Shown here: in pieces, positions 6,808 through 13,716 of the stretch
How positions within the stretch are numbered: the stretch's first letter is position 1
How the letters are laid out: every line of letters starts with the position of its first letter
Assembly: GCA_947488485.1 (NCBI GenBank)
Contig: CANKZO010000029.1
Location: forward strand, 1-19,569
From: Opitutia bacterium
Lineage (GTDB): Bacteria > Verrucomicrobiota > Verrucomicrobiae > Opitutales > UBA953
Direction: 5' to 3'
Length of the DNA stretch: 19,569 bases
Translations under genes and position numbers: made by a program
The notes under the pieces: generated by a model
The model's input: only the letters and a program-made list of their open reading frames with translations
Told to the model about the DNA's origin: nothing
Databases searched by the model: none

Positions 6808-8450
6808 CGGGCGAGGCGCTGGGTCCACTCTTTGGCGAGCTGAAGGCGGTGGATCTTGGCGTTGTGACGGACGTCGACCGGCAGGGCGCGCTGGAAGACG
6901 ATGTGCTTCACGCGTTCGGCCAGCGGGCAGGTCTGCGCGAAGTCGCGCAGTTCGGCGATGAAGCGGGCGCGGGCGGAGTCGTCCGCCGGGAAGGCGCCGG
7001 CACGGGGCTCGACGACGAGCGCCGGGACTTGGGAAGGGGCTTCACCGAGGCCGATGAGCGCGCAACGTAAGACCTGCGGGTGCTGGCGGAAGGCGGGTTC
7101 GACGGATTCCGTCGGTAGGTCGCCGTCAGCGGTGCGCACCTTTTCCACGCGCCGTCCGAAGAAGGACAGGCGTCCCTCCGTGTCGAGCGAACCCAGGTCG
7201 CCCATGCGATGCCAGATGCGGACGCCGTCGGCGATCTTCGCCGCGCGGGTGGCTTCGGGCAGGCTATCGTATGTGCGCGTCACGCTCGGGCCCGTCACGA
7301 TGATCTCGCCGATCTCGCCGATGGCGCAAGGGGTCGCTTCTGTTAACGTCGCGATCGCACCGTCCGTCTCGCTGATCACGCGGATCTCGACGCCGCTGAC
7401 TGGTCGGCCGACGCAGGTGCCGTGGCCGCGGAGGGCGCGCTGGCGGGCTTCGCCGAGGAGTTCGTCGGCCACGATGGTCGTGACCGGCAGGCATTCCGTC
7501 GCGCCGTAAGGCGTATGGGTGACGCAGTGCGGCGCGATGACGCGGAGCTTGGCGAGCAGTTCACCCGAGACCGGCGCGCCAGCGATGAGCAAGCGGCGGA
7601 GGTCGGGCAGCTTCAGTCCGCGCGCTTCGCAATGGTCGGCGACCTTGCCCCAGATGGCGGGCGACCCGAAGGAGCAGGTGACTTTCTCCGCGATCAGCGC
7701 CGCCACGAGCGGGGCGGGGTCGGCGGCGAGCGGCTTGGACGGGTCGAGGAGAGGCGTGACCGTCGTCGTGCCGAGGGCTGGGTTGAAGAGAGCGAACAGC
7801 GGTAGCATCGCCATGTCCGTCTCGCCCGGGCGGATGTCGTAGGTCGAGCGGACCAATTCGATCTGCGCGTCGAACATCCCGTGGGTGTAGCAGACGCCCT
7901 TGGGGGCACCCGTGGAGCCGGAGGTGAAGAGGATCGCCGCGAGCGTGTCGGGGCTGACCGTGGCCAGCAGGCGAGGCGTGGCCGAGACAGAAGCGAGGGC
8001 TTGGCGCCAAGCGGACCCGCCGACGGTCACGCGGGTGCGGAGGGTGCGGAAGGCCGCAAGGGGCAGGCGGCTGAGCAGGCTGGCCGCACGAACGCCGACA
8101 AGCGCGGTCGGACGGGAGCGACGGACGCAGTCCAGGAAGGCCGACCAGCCCATGCCGGGGTCGATCGCGATCGGCACGGCACCGAGTTTGAGCAGCGCAA
8201 ACATCCCCACGATCAGGTCGTGACCAGGGCGCACCGCTAGCAGCACGCGGTCCCCGGAGGCGAGGCCGGCGTGGGCGAGGTGCGCGGCGGCCGCGTCGCT
8301 CTCTTGGTCGAGCTGTCGGAACGTGCGGGTCTCGTGACGGACTTCACCCGTCGGGCTGACGCTGACCGGCGACTTCGTGGCCAGACCTTCCGGACGGTCG
8401 GTAGCCGCGATCCGGAGATGGCGGGCGACATTGCTTCCGGGGACGTTCAT
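6804..8450 (-). CDS. oleC: OleC-like AMP-forming beta-lactone synthetase
   Basis: 548-residue ANL-superfamily adenylating enzyme. The ATP-binding P-loop is LFTSGSTGAPKG (174-185), the A5-type motif is TPYGATE (313-319), and HRMGDLG in the C-terminal third is the ribose/hinge region. Motifs shared with characterised OleC proteins include FALLKLGAVPIAIDPG, FPSP-type FGSPAIWGKV (261-270), YGATECLPV and the FFGRRVEKV block. OleC converts the beta-hydroxy acid from OleD into a beta-lactone, which OleB then decarboxylates to an alkene. The ATG at 8450 starts MNVPGSNVARHLRIAA, matching the MNRPCN-type OleC start. The frame stays open to 8720, but the extra 90 residues are a shadow of the lipoprotein gene. 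A terminator hairpin ends only 13 bases before the ATG, leaving no room for a normal promoter after it. OleA and OleB are not in the window. Confidence 0.87.
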   Translation of the reverse strand: MNVPGSNVARHLRIAATDRPEGLATKSPVSVSPTGEVRHETRTFRQLDQESDAAAAHLAHAGLASGDRVLLAVRPGHDLIVGMFALLKLGAVPIAIDPGMGWSAFLDCVRRSRPTALVGVRAASLLSRLPLAAFRTLRTRVTVGGSAWRQALASVSATPRLLATVSPDTLAAILFTSGSTGAPKGVCYTHGMFDAQIELVRSTYDIRPGETDMAMLPLFALFNPALGTTTVTPLLDPSKPLAADPAPLVAALIAEKVTCSFGSPAIWGKVADHCEARGLKLPDLRRLLIAGAPVSGELLAKLRVIAPHCVTHTPYGATECLPVTTIVADELLGEARQRALRGHGTCVGRPVSGVEIRVISETDGAIATLTEATPCAIGEIGEIIVTGPSVTRTYDSLPEATRAAKIADGVRIWHRMGDLGSLDTEGRLSFFGRRVEKVRTADGDLPTESVEPAFRQHPQVLRCALIGLGEAPSQVPALVVEPRAGAFPADDSARARFIAELRDFAQTCPLAERVKHIVFQRALPVDVRHNAKIHRLQLAKEWTQRLAR

Positions 8451-8463
8451 GGCCTGTAAATGA

Positions 8464-8487
8464 AGAAGCCCCGAAATCGGGGCTTCT
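8464..8487 (-). terminator. Intrinsic terminator between the lipoprotein gene and oleC
   Basis: Perfect inverted repeat AGAAGCCCCGA (8464-8474) and TCGGGGCTTCT (8477-8487). On the minus strand it is followed by TCATTT, a weak T-rich tail. It lies 19 bases past the lipoprotein stop and 13 bases before the oleC ATG. It may terminate the lipoprotein transcript or attenuate read-through into oleC. Confidence 0.8.
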
Positions 8488-8506
8488 GCAAGGGATAGTT
8501 GACGAC

Positions 8507-8770
8507 TTAGTAGTCGGTCAGGGTAACCGCGCCCCAGAAGAGCGTGATGCGGTCGCCAGAGGTGATGCGACGGCCGTAGAATTCGCTCATGTTGACGCCG
8601 ACGGTGGCCTTGTCGGAGTGGCCGTAGGAGCCGGATTCGACCTTCACGAGGCCGAGGAAGTTGTGGGAAGGCTCCATCGACACGTTCTTGCCGTGGTAAG
8701 GGGTGTCGTACGTCGTGCAACCGACCATGGCGGCGGAAGCGATCAAGGTAGCAAGGGCGAGCTGCTTCAT
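8507..8770 (-). CDS. Small predicted lipoprotein of unknown function
   Basis: 87-residue protein with a lipoprotein signal: the charged start MKQ, hydrophobic stretch LALATLIASAAMV, then the lipobox VGC with Cys18 as the expected lipidation site. The mature part (about 70 residues) contains VKVESGSYGHSDKATVGVN and ends in ITLFWGAVTLTDY, a beta-rich pattern with aromatic C-terminus. I recognise no family. The ATG at 8770 was chosen because it places the signal peptide correctly; the frame opens further upstream but into the promoter region. It has its own likely promoter (8787-8815) and terminator (8464-8487), so it looks like an independent envelope gene, not part of either neighbouring operon. 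Confidence 0.75.
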   Translation of the reverse strand: MKQLALATLIASAAMVGCTTYDTPYHGKNVSMEPSHNFLGLVKVESGSYGHSDKATVGVNMSEFYGRRITSGDRITLFWGAVTLTDY

Positions 8771-8786
8771 AATGGGGTGAGTTCCG

Positions 8787-8815
8787 ATGATTGGCGGGGG
8801 GTAGGGGGCTGACAA
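8787..8815 (-). promoter_or_regulatory. Candidate sigma-70-type promoter for the small lipoprotein gene
   Basis: On the minus strand TTGTCA (8815-8810, 5 of 6 to TTGACA) is followed after exactly 17 bases by AATCAT (8792-8787, 4 of 6 to TATAAT). Transcription would begin near 8780, only about 10 bases before the ATG at 8770, giving an almost leaderless mRNA. That agrees with the missing Shine-Dalgarno. Match quality alone does not prove activity. Confidence 0.4.
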
Positions 8816-8826
8816 GTCAGAACCAT

Positions 8827-9684
8827 TCACGATGCCGCCCAGTTCTGCCAGAGGGCGACCAGCTCCGGTCCGCGGAAGAACCAGACCGCCCCGGCCACGG
8901 CCATGCTGGGCACGAAAGGCACCACTCCAGCGTATTCTTCCCCTTTAAATTTGGCCTGGATGAGGCCGGGCAGGGCGGTCACGACCCCGACCACCGACCC
9001 CCCGAAAAGGCAGAAAACGGCCCCTTGCCAGCCGCAATAGGCGCCGACCCCGGCGCAAAGGATGATGTCCGCTTCGCCCATGGCCTCGCGTCCGGCGAGG
9101 ACGGTTCCGATGGTCCGGATCCACCAGACCAGGGCGGTCCCCGCGGCGATCCCCAGCAGGGCGTCCATCAGGGCGCGGAAACGGTTCACGGCCTCGATGC
9201 TGTGGGCGGTCTCGCCATGGAGCGAGGGCACGAGCAGCGCGGCGATCAGGCCGGTGCCGACCAGCGCGAAGTTGGGCGCGTCGGGGACCATCATGTCATC
9301 GAGGTCGCAACCGGCGAGGACGACGAGCAGCGGGAGATAGACGCAGGCGACGGCGGCCTTGGCCGGAGGAAGGAAGGACCACGCGGCGACGAAGAGCAGG
9401 GCGGTGATCAGTTCGACGAGCGGATAGCGGACGGAGATGCTCGCGCCGCAGCACTTCGCGCGACCCCGCAACGTAAGCCAGCCGAAGAGCGGGATGTTAT
9501 ACCAGAAGGGGATCGGCTGACCGCATGCGCAATGCGAGCCCGGGGTGACGATCGATTCGTCCTTCGGCAGGCGATGGATGCAGACGTTGAGGAAGCTGCC
9601 GACGCAGGCTCCGAAGGCGCCGGCGGTCAGCGCGGCGAATCCGGGATGCAGCTGGGCGAAGTTCCGGAGGTCGGCGAGCGTCAT
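8827..9684 (-). CDS. Prepilin peptidase (A24A type IV leader peptidase/N-methyltransferase) with altered zinc and GxGD motifs
   Basis: 285-residue polytopic inner-membrane aspartic protease that cleaves, and in this family often methylates, type IV pilins and type II secretion pseudopilins. GSFLNVCIHRLP (29-40) is the family's N-terminal signature, followed by the cytoplasmic domain ending ISVRYPLVE (83-91). The first catalytic Asp is D127 in CDLDDMMVPD. The second is D206, but in the motif GEAD instead of GxGD. The usual two CxxC zinc pairs are altered to Cys52-x-Cys54 and adjacent Cys78-Cys79. The ATG at 9684 lies 2 bases past the aroE stop, so the gene is in the aroE operon. Pilin or secretion genes are not in the window. 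Confidence 0.87.
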   Translation of the reverse strand: MTLADLRNFAQLHPGFAALTAGAFGACVGSFLNVCIHRLPKDESIVTPGSHCACGQPIPFWYNIPLFGWLTLRGRAKCCGASISVRYPLVELITALLFVAAWSFLPPAKAAVACVYLPLLVVLAGCDLDDMMVPDAPNFALVGTGLIAALLVPSLHGETAHSIEAVNRFRALMDALLGIAAGTALVWWIRTIGTVLAGREAMGEADIILCAGVGAYCGWQGAVFCLFGGSVVGVVTALPGLIQAKFKGEEYAGVVPFVPSMAVAGAVWFFRGPELVALWQNWAAS

Positions 9685-9686
9685 GG

Positions 9687-10574
9687 TCAGAGGGCGGATT
9701 CACCGAGCGCAGCGCGCATCGGGGCGTCAGGCGGTAGCATGCCGTTCCAGAGCCGGAAGGCGAGCGCTCCCTGCCAGCGGAGCATCGAGCGTCCGTCGCA
9801 GCCGGCGACGCCGTGGGCTTGGGCTTGGCGCAGCAGGCAGGAAGTCACGTCGCCGTAGGTCGTATCGAAGACGAACTGACCGGCGGCGAGGAGTTCGGAC
9901 GGGAAGGGCGAAGCATCGCCGGGCTTCAGTCCCAAGACGGTGCAGTTGACGATCACCGCGTCGGGAGAGGCCTTGATCTCGGCGAGCCCCGCGGCGCGTA
10001 CGCGCGGGTCGGCGAGCGTGGCGGCCAGGTCGGCGGCCTTGGCGACGTCGCGATTATGCAGGCTGAGCGAAGCGCAGCCGTCGTCGAGGCAGGCGGCGGC
10101 GACGGCGCGGGCGGCGCCACCGGAGCCAAGCAGAATCACCGGGCGGCCCTTGGTCGTGCCGCCGGTCCGTTCGCGGAGGGCTTCGAGGAAGCCTTGGCCG
10201 TCGGTGGTGTGGCCGGCCCAGCCGGTGGGCGTGCGCACGAGCGTGTTCACGGATTCGGCGCGACGGGCCTCAGGCGAGAGCGTCTCGACGAGCGTGAGCG
10301 CCTGGATCTTGTGCGGGACGGTCAGGTTCACGCCGGCGAAACCTTGGGCGTGCAGGAGCTTCAGCGCTTCCGGCAGCTCGCCGGCGGTGATGTGCAGGCG
10401 ATGGTAACGCACGCCCGCGAGACGCGGGTGCGCGGGGGCGAGTTGCGCCAGCGCGGCGTTATGCATCACCGGGCTGAGCGAATGCGCGATCGGATCGCCG
10501 AGCACGCCGAGCTGGCCGGGCGCGAAGGCGGTCGTCCGGAGGGACGCCAGCGTGAGGGTGTCAGGCGCGCTCAT
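9687..10574 (-). CDS. aroE: Shikimate dehydrogenase
   Basis: 295-residue NADP-dependent enzyme that reduces 3-dehydroshikimate to shikimate in aromatic amino acid synthesis. The substrate domain has LGDPIAHSLSPVMHNAAL (25-42) with Ser32 and Ser34. NLTVPHK (83-89) contains the catalytic Lys89, Asn110 lies in SVNT, and Asp125 in HTTDGQGF. The nucleotide-binding loop is LGSGGAARAV (149-158). About 20 residues precede the usual start of the fold. The ATG at 10574 overlaps the end of the upstream SirB1-like gene by 14 bases, and the prepilin peptidase starts 2 bases downstream, so all three are probably one transcript. Confidence 0.93.
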   Translation of the reverse strand: MSAPDTLTLASLRTTAFAPGQLGVLGDPIAHSLSPVMHNAALAQLAPAHPRLAGVRYHRLHITAGELPEALKLLHAQGFAGVNLTVPHKIQALTLVETLSPEARRAESVNTLVRTPTGWAGHTTDGQGFLEALRERTGGTTKGRPVILLGSGGAARAVAAACLDDGCASLSLHNRDVAKAADLAATLADPRVRAAGLAEIKASPDAVIVNCTVLGLKPGDASPFPSELLAAGQFVFDTTYGDVTSCLLRQAQAHGVAGCDGRSMLRWQGALAFRLWNGMLPPDAPMRAALGESAL

Positions 10575-11406
10575 CGGTCTGTTCCAAGGCGTGGACGAAA
10601 GTGAGGAAGAGGCGGCTGCTGCGGTCGTCGCCCTGTGCTTCGAACTGCGAGACGAGGTTGCGGCAGCAACGGGCGAGCGTCTGGTGTGTGGTCACCGGAC
10701 GGAGGAACGCCTCGTCGGCGGGCAGCTGATTGTCGAGCAGGAGGAGCTGGACCTCCGCGCGCGTGCGGAAGGCGCCGCCTTCGTAGCAATCGAGGTAGAG
10801 CGGTTCGCGGCCGCGGAAGATGCCGACCATGAAGCGGCCGGGCAGGCCGACCGGCTCGACGGGCAGGCCGAGGCGACGCGCGACGAGCAGGAAGATCAGG
10901 CAGAGCGAGATCGGGATGCCGCGGCGGCTACGGATCACCTGCGAGAGGAGAGATGAGGCCGGGATGGCGAAGCTCTCCTGGGCCCCGCGGTAGCCTTCTT
11001 CGCCGAAGATCACGCGGCAGAGCAGGCGGCACTTCCCGCGGACGTCGAGCGGTTCGGCGATGAGCTCACGGGTGCGTTCGGCCAGGCGATCGAGTTCGGC
11101 GGAGTAGGCGTCATCGGCCAATGACGGATCGGTGGCGCGTTCCAGCAGGAGGCAGGCCTCTTCGAGGTCGCAATGCGCGTCGCGGATGTGCGCGAGGAAC
11201 GAGTGGGCGGCGGCTTCCGGGGTGCGGAGGTCGGTGAGCAGCAGGCGGGCGTGGGCGGCCAGGGTCTCGTCCTTGGTCAGGCCTTCGAGCCAGAGCACGC
11301 CCGGCAGGCCGGCGGCCTTGAGCTTCGCGAGCACGGCTTGGCGGACGACCGGCGAAGGGTCGTCGAGGAGGCGCTCCAAGGTCGCCAGCTCCGCGTCGTG
11401 CGTCAT
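10561..11406 (-). CDS. SirB1/transglutaminase-like core-2 family protein
   Basis: 281-residue soluble protein. Residues 9-33 (ERLLDDPSPVVRQAVLAKLK...) look like one HEAT-like helical pair. The central part matches the transglutaminase-like core-2 (SirB1) family: RRGIPISLCLIFLLVARRLG (161-180), GLPGRFMVGI (187-196) and YLDCYEGG (204-211). Most members have no proven enzymatic role and many lack the transglutaminase Cys-His-Asp triad. Here Ser167 fills the position next to the usual nucleophile, with Cys169 two residues on. The C-terminal 60 residues resemble the TPR-like helices of the family (TTHQTLARCCRNLVSQF). It is first in the probable operon with aroE and the prepilin peptidase and is divergent from the Gfo/Idh-lpxB operon. 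The ATG at 11406 has no clear ribosome site. Confidence 0.8.
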   Translation of the reverse strand: MTHDAELATLERLLDDPSPVVRQAVLAKLKAAGLPGVLWLEGLTKDETLAAHARLLLTDLRTPEAAAHSFLAHIRDAHCDLEEACLLLERATDPSLADDAYSAELDRLAERTRELIAEPLDVRGKCRLLCRVIFGEEGYRGAQESFAIPASSLLSQVIRSRRGIPISLCLIFLLVARRLGLPVEPVGLPGRFMVGIFRGREPLYLDCYEGGAFRTRAEVQLLLLDNQLPADEAFLRPVTTHQTLARCCRNLVSQFEAQGDDRSSRLFLTFVHALEQTDERA

Positions 11407-11575
11407 GACGGATTTCTAACGAAGAGGGGAGGGCTTCGGCAACAAGGGAGTCCGCTGGGCGATGTCTTTTAGAGGTTGACGGTGGCACGTGTGTCTTGGC
11501 GTCGCTAGGCTGGCCCTCTGCGGCGAGCCGGGTTTTCGGATTGAAGGAAGCCGCTGGTCGAGGGAGTCTCGGGCC
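11407..11575. other. Divergent intergenic region between the SirB1-like gene and the Gfo/Idh-lpxB operon
   Basis: 169 bases that should contain promoters in both directions. TTGACG (11476-11481) is a good -35 for the plus strand, but no -10 lies at the right distance. TGGCAC (11483-11488) with TTGG (11496-11499) looks like sigma-54 elements but the spacing is wrong by two bases. The only clear element is the ribosome site AGGGAG at 11561-11566, nine bases before the ATG at 11576. Confidence 0.4.
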
Positions 11576-12520
11576 ATGACCGCTACGCGCATCCGCTGCG
11601 GGGTGGCCGGCACGGGTTCGCTCGGCCAGCACCACGCCCGCATCTATTCGACCCTGCCCGGCGCCGAGCTCGCCGGCATCTTCGAGCCGAACGACGCCCG
11701 GGCGGCTGAGATCTGCGCCAAGCATAACTGCCGTCGCTTCCTCACCCTCGACGAGATGGCGGCGAACTGCGACGCCGTCAGCGTCGTCGTCCCGACGAAC
11801 CATCACGCCGCCGTGGCGCTCCCGCTCCTCGCCAAGGGCGTCCACCTCCTCATCGAGAAGCCCATCTGCGTCACCCTCGAGGAGGCCGCCCAGATCCTCG
11901 ACGCCGCCGCCAAGGCCGACCGCATCGTCCAGGTCGGTCACATCGAGCATTACAACCCCGTGATGTCCTATCTCGAGCAGGCCGTCACCGACGCACGTTA
12001 TATCACCGCCGAGCGTCTGGCCCCGTTTACGCCGCGCGGCACCGAGGTCGGCGTCGTGCTGGATCTGATGATCCACGACATCGGTATCGTCCTCCAGCTC
12101 GCCAACTCCCCCGTCGAGCGTATCGACGCCGTCGGCGTGTCCGTCGTGACCAAGACCGAGGACATCGCCAACGCCCGTATCGCCTTCAAGAACGGTTGCG
12201 TCGCCAACCTCAGCGCCAGCCGCGTCTCGCTGAAGAAGAACCGCGAGATTCGCGTCTTCCAGACCGGCGGCTACCTCTCCATCGACTTCATGGGCCAGAA
12301 GGGCCACACCGTGCGCGTCGACCCGACCGCCGAGGGCGGCTTCGCCAAGGAGGAGATCCCGATCGAGAAGGGTGAGCCCCTCGCCATCGAACTCGCCTCG
12401 TTCACCGCGTGCGTCCGCGATCGCAAGAGCCCGAAGGTCAGCGGCGAACTCGGCCGGACCGCCCTGGCGGTCGCCATCCAGATCACCGAACAGATCCGCG
12501 CCGGCATGGCGCGCAAATGA
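11576..12520 (+). CDS. Gfo/Idh/MocA-family oxidoreductase, probable UDP-sugar dehydrogenase linked to lipid A
   Basis: 314-residue NAD(P)-dependent oxidoreductase. The Rossmann loop is GTGSLGQHHA (12-21), the family motif EKPICV spans 94-99 with Lys95, and MIHDIG (165-170) has the catalytic-site His167/Asp168. VGHIEHYNPVM (120-130) and RLAPFTPRGTEVGVVLDL are typical of the subgroup found beside lpxB. The best-known lipid A member is GnnA, which oxidises UDP-GlcNAc at C3 before transamination by GnnB; direct coupling to lpxB suggests such a role, but no GnnB is in the window. The start is fixed by AGGGAG nine bases upstream, the clearest Shine-Dalgarno in the window. The stop overlaps the lpxB start as ATGA. 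Confidence 0.8.
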   Translation: MTATRIRCGVAGTGSLGQHHARIYSTLPGAELAGIFEPNDARAAEICAKHNCRRFLTLDEMAANCDAVSVVVPTNHHAAVALPLLAKGVHLLIEKPICVTLEEAAQILDAAAKADRIVQVGHIEHYNPVMSYLEQAVTDARYITAERLAPFTPRGTEVGVVLDLMIHDIGIVLQLANSPVERIDAVGVSVVTKTEDIANARIAFKNGCVANLSASRVSLKKNREIRVFQTGGYLSIDFMGQKGHTVRVDPTAEGGFAKEEIPIEKGEPLAIELASFTACVRDRKSPKVSGELGRTALAVAIQITEQIRAGMARK

Positions 12521-13716
12521 GCGCGTTCCCGGCCATCCCGGCGAGCTTCGACCGGCCCCGCGGGGGCGAGGTCGACGTCCTCGTCGTGGCCGGTGAGCAT
12601 TCCGGTGACCAGCATGCCGCGAAAGTCGTCGCGGACCTGCTCGCGGCCCGCCCGGGCCTGCGCATCGCCGCCTTCGGTGGTCCGCGGCTCCGTGCCGCTG
12701 GCGCCCAGCTGCTCTTCGACATGACCACCTTCTCCGCGGTGGGCATCGTGGAGATCCTGTCTGCTTACCCTTTCTACCGCCGGCTCTTTAACCGGATGGT
12801 GGACTGGACGCTTCAGTGGAAGCCCAAGGTCGTCGTGCTCGTCGACTATCCCGGACTCAATCTCCGCCTCGCGAATGAACTGCGTAAGGCTGGCCTGTCC
12901 CGCGCGGGTTTCGGCGGAACCGCCGTTATCCAATACGTCAGCCCGCAGCTATGGGCCTGGAAGCCGAAGCGCCGTTTCACCATGGCGCGCGACCTGGATT
13001 CGGTCGGTACGATCTTTCCCTTTGAGCCCGCGTGCTACGCCGACACCAAGCTCGACGCGCGCTTCGTCGGCCATCCCTTCGCCGAGAAGGAGCACGTCCC
13101 CGGACTGCGCCATGATCCGGAGGGTCCCGTGCTGCTCCTGCCGGGCAGCCGACCTAAGCCTGTCCGGAAGATCTTCCCGGCGTTGGTCGAGGCCTTCGCG
13201 CTCTTCCGTCGCAGCCATCCGAAGCGGCGCGCGCTGGTGCTGCACACCGGCGGCGAAGTCCATGCCGAGCTTTACCGGCTGCTCGCCGAATATGGCGAGG
13301 AAGCCAAGGGCATCGACCTGCGGCCCGTCTCCGAAGGACCCGCGGCCGGTTGCGCCGCGTTGGTCAGCTCGGGCACCATGTCGTTGACCGTCGCGCTCGC
13401 CGGCATTCCCGGGGCCGTCGTCTATCGCGCCAACCCGCTGACCTGGATCATGGGCCGTTACCTCATCGCGGGTCGCGTCGATCATCTCGGTATCGCGAAC
13501 ATCCTCCTCAAGCGTCAGGCTTGGCCGGAATACCTGCAAGGCGCCTGCGAACCCGCCGCGCTCGCCGCCCGCCTGCGTGCCTGCGTCGAAGGGCCTGAGC
13601 CGCAGGCACAGGCCGCCGCGGACGCCGCCGAACTCCTCGCGCTGCTTTCGGCGAAGTCCGGTTCCACGCCCGCAGAGTGGGTCGCCTCGTATCTTCCCAA
13701 GGAAGCCCGCCCATGA
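12517..13716 (+). CDS. lpxB: Lipid-A-disaccharide synthase
   Basis: 399-residue GT19 glycosyltransferase that joins UDP-2,3-diacylglucosamine and lipid X into the lipid A disaccharide at the inner face of the inner membrane. Motifs: VAGEHSGD (24-31), AVGIVEIL (74-81), VDYPGLNLRLA (109-119), YVSPQLWAW (140-148), VGHP (184-187), LLPGSR (207-212) and SSGTMSLTVALAGIPGAVVYRANPLTW (284-310). Residues 1-18 precede the usual start of the fold, but the ATG at 12517 is fixed by its ATGA overlap with the preceding gene. The end overlaps the next start in the same way. The organism therefore makes a lipid A-type outer membrane. Confidence 0.94.
   Translation: MSAFPAIPASFDRPRGGEVDVLVVAGEHSGDQHAAKVVADLLAARPGLRIAAFGGPRLRAAGAQLLFDMTTFSAVGIVEILSAYPFYRRLFNRMVDWTLQWKPKVVVLVDYPGLNLRLANELRKAGLSRAGFGGTAVIQYVSPQLWAWKPKRRFTMARDLDSVGTIFPFEPACYADTKLDARFVGHPFAEKEHVPGLRHDPEGPVLLLPGSRPKPVRKIFPALVEAFALFRRSHPKRRALVLHTGGEVHAELYRLLAEYGEEAKGIDLRPVSEGPAAGCAALVSSGTMSLTVALAGIPGAVVYRANPLTWIMGRYLIAGRVDHLGIANILLKRQAWPEYLQGACEPAALAARLRACVEGPEPQAQAAADAAELLALLSAKSGSTPAEWVASYLPKEARP

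Noticed and set aside
8451..8720. Possible 90-residue N-terminal extension of OleC
   Set aside because: The extension is Arg/His/Pro-rich, runs through the terminator and the lipoprotein coding sequence, and lies before the family-typical start MNVPGSNVARH.
8793..8808. G-rich tract suggestive of a G-quadruplex
   Set aside because: There are not four separated G-tracts, and the run overlaps the spacer of the candidate lipoprotein promoter.
8791..9858. 355-codon open frame opposite the prepilin peptidase
   Set aside because: Low-complexity shadow composition. The opposite strand holds an unmistakable A24A peptidase and aroE.
11476..11499. Sigma-54-like promoter TGGCAC...TTGG upstream of the Gfo/Idh gene
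   Set aside because: The gap between the two elements is two bases longer than the fixed sigma-54 spacing and the GC of the -12 element is missing.
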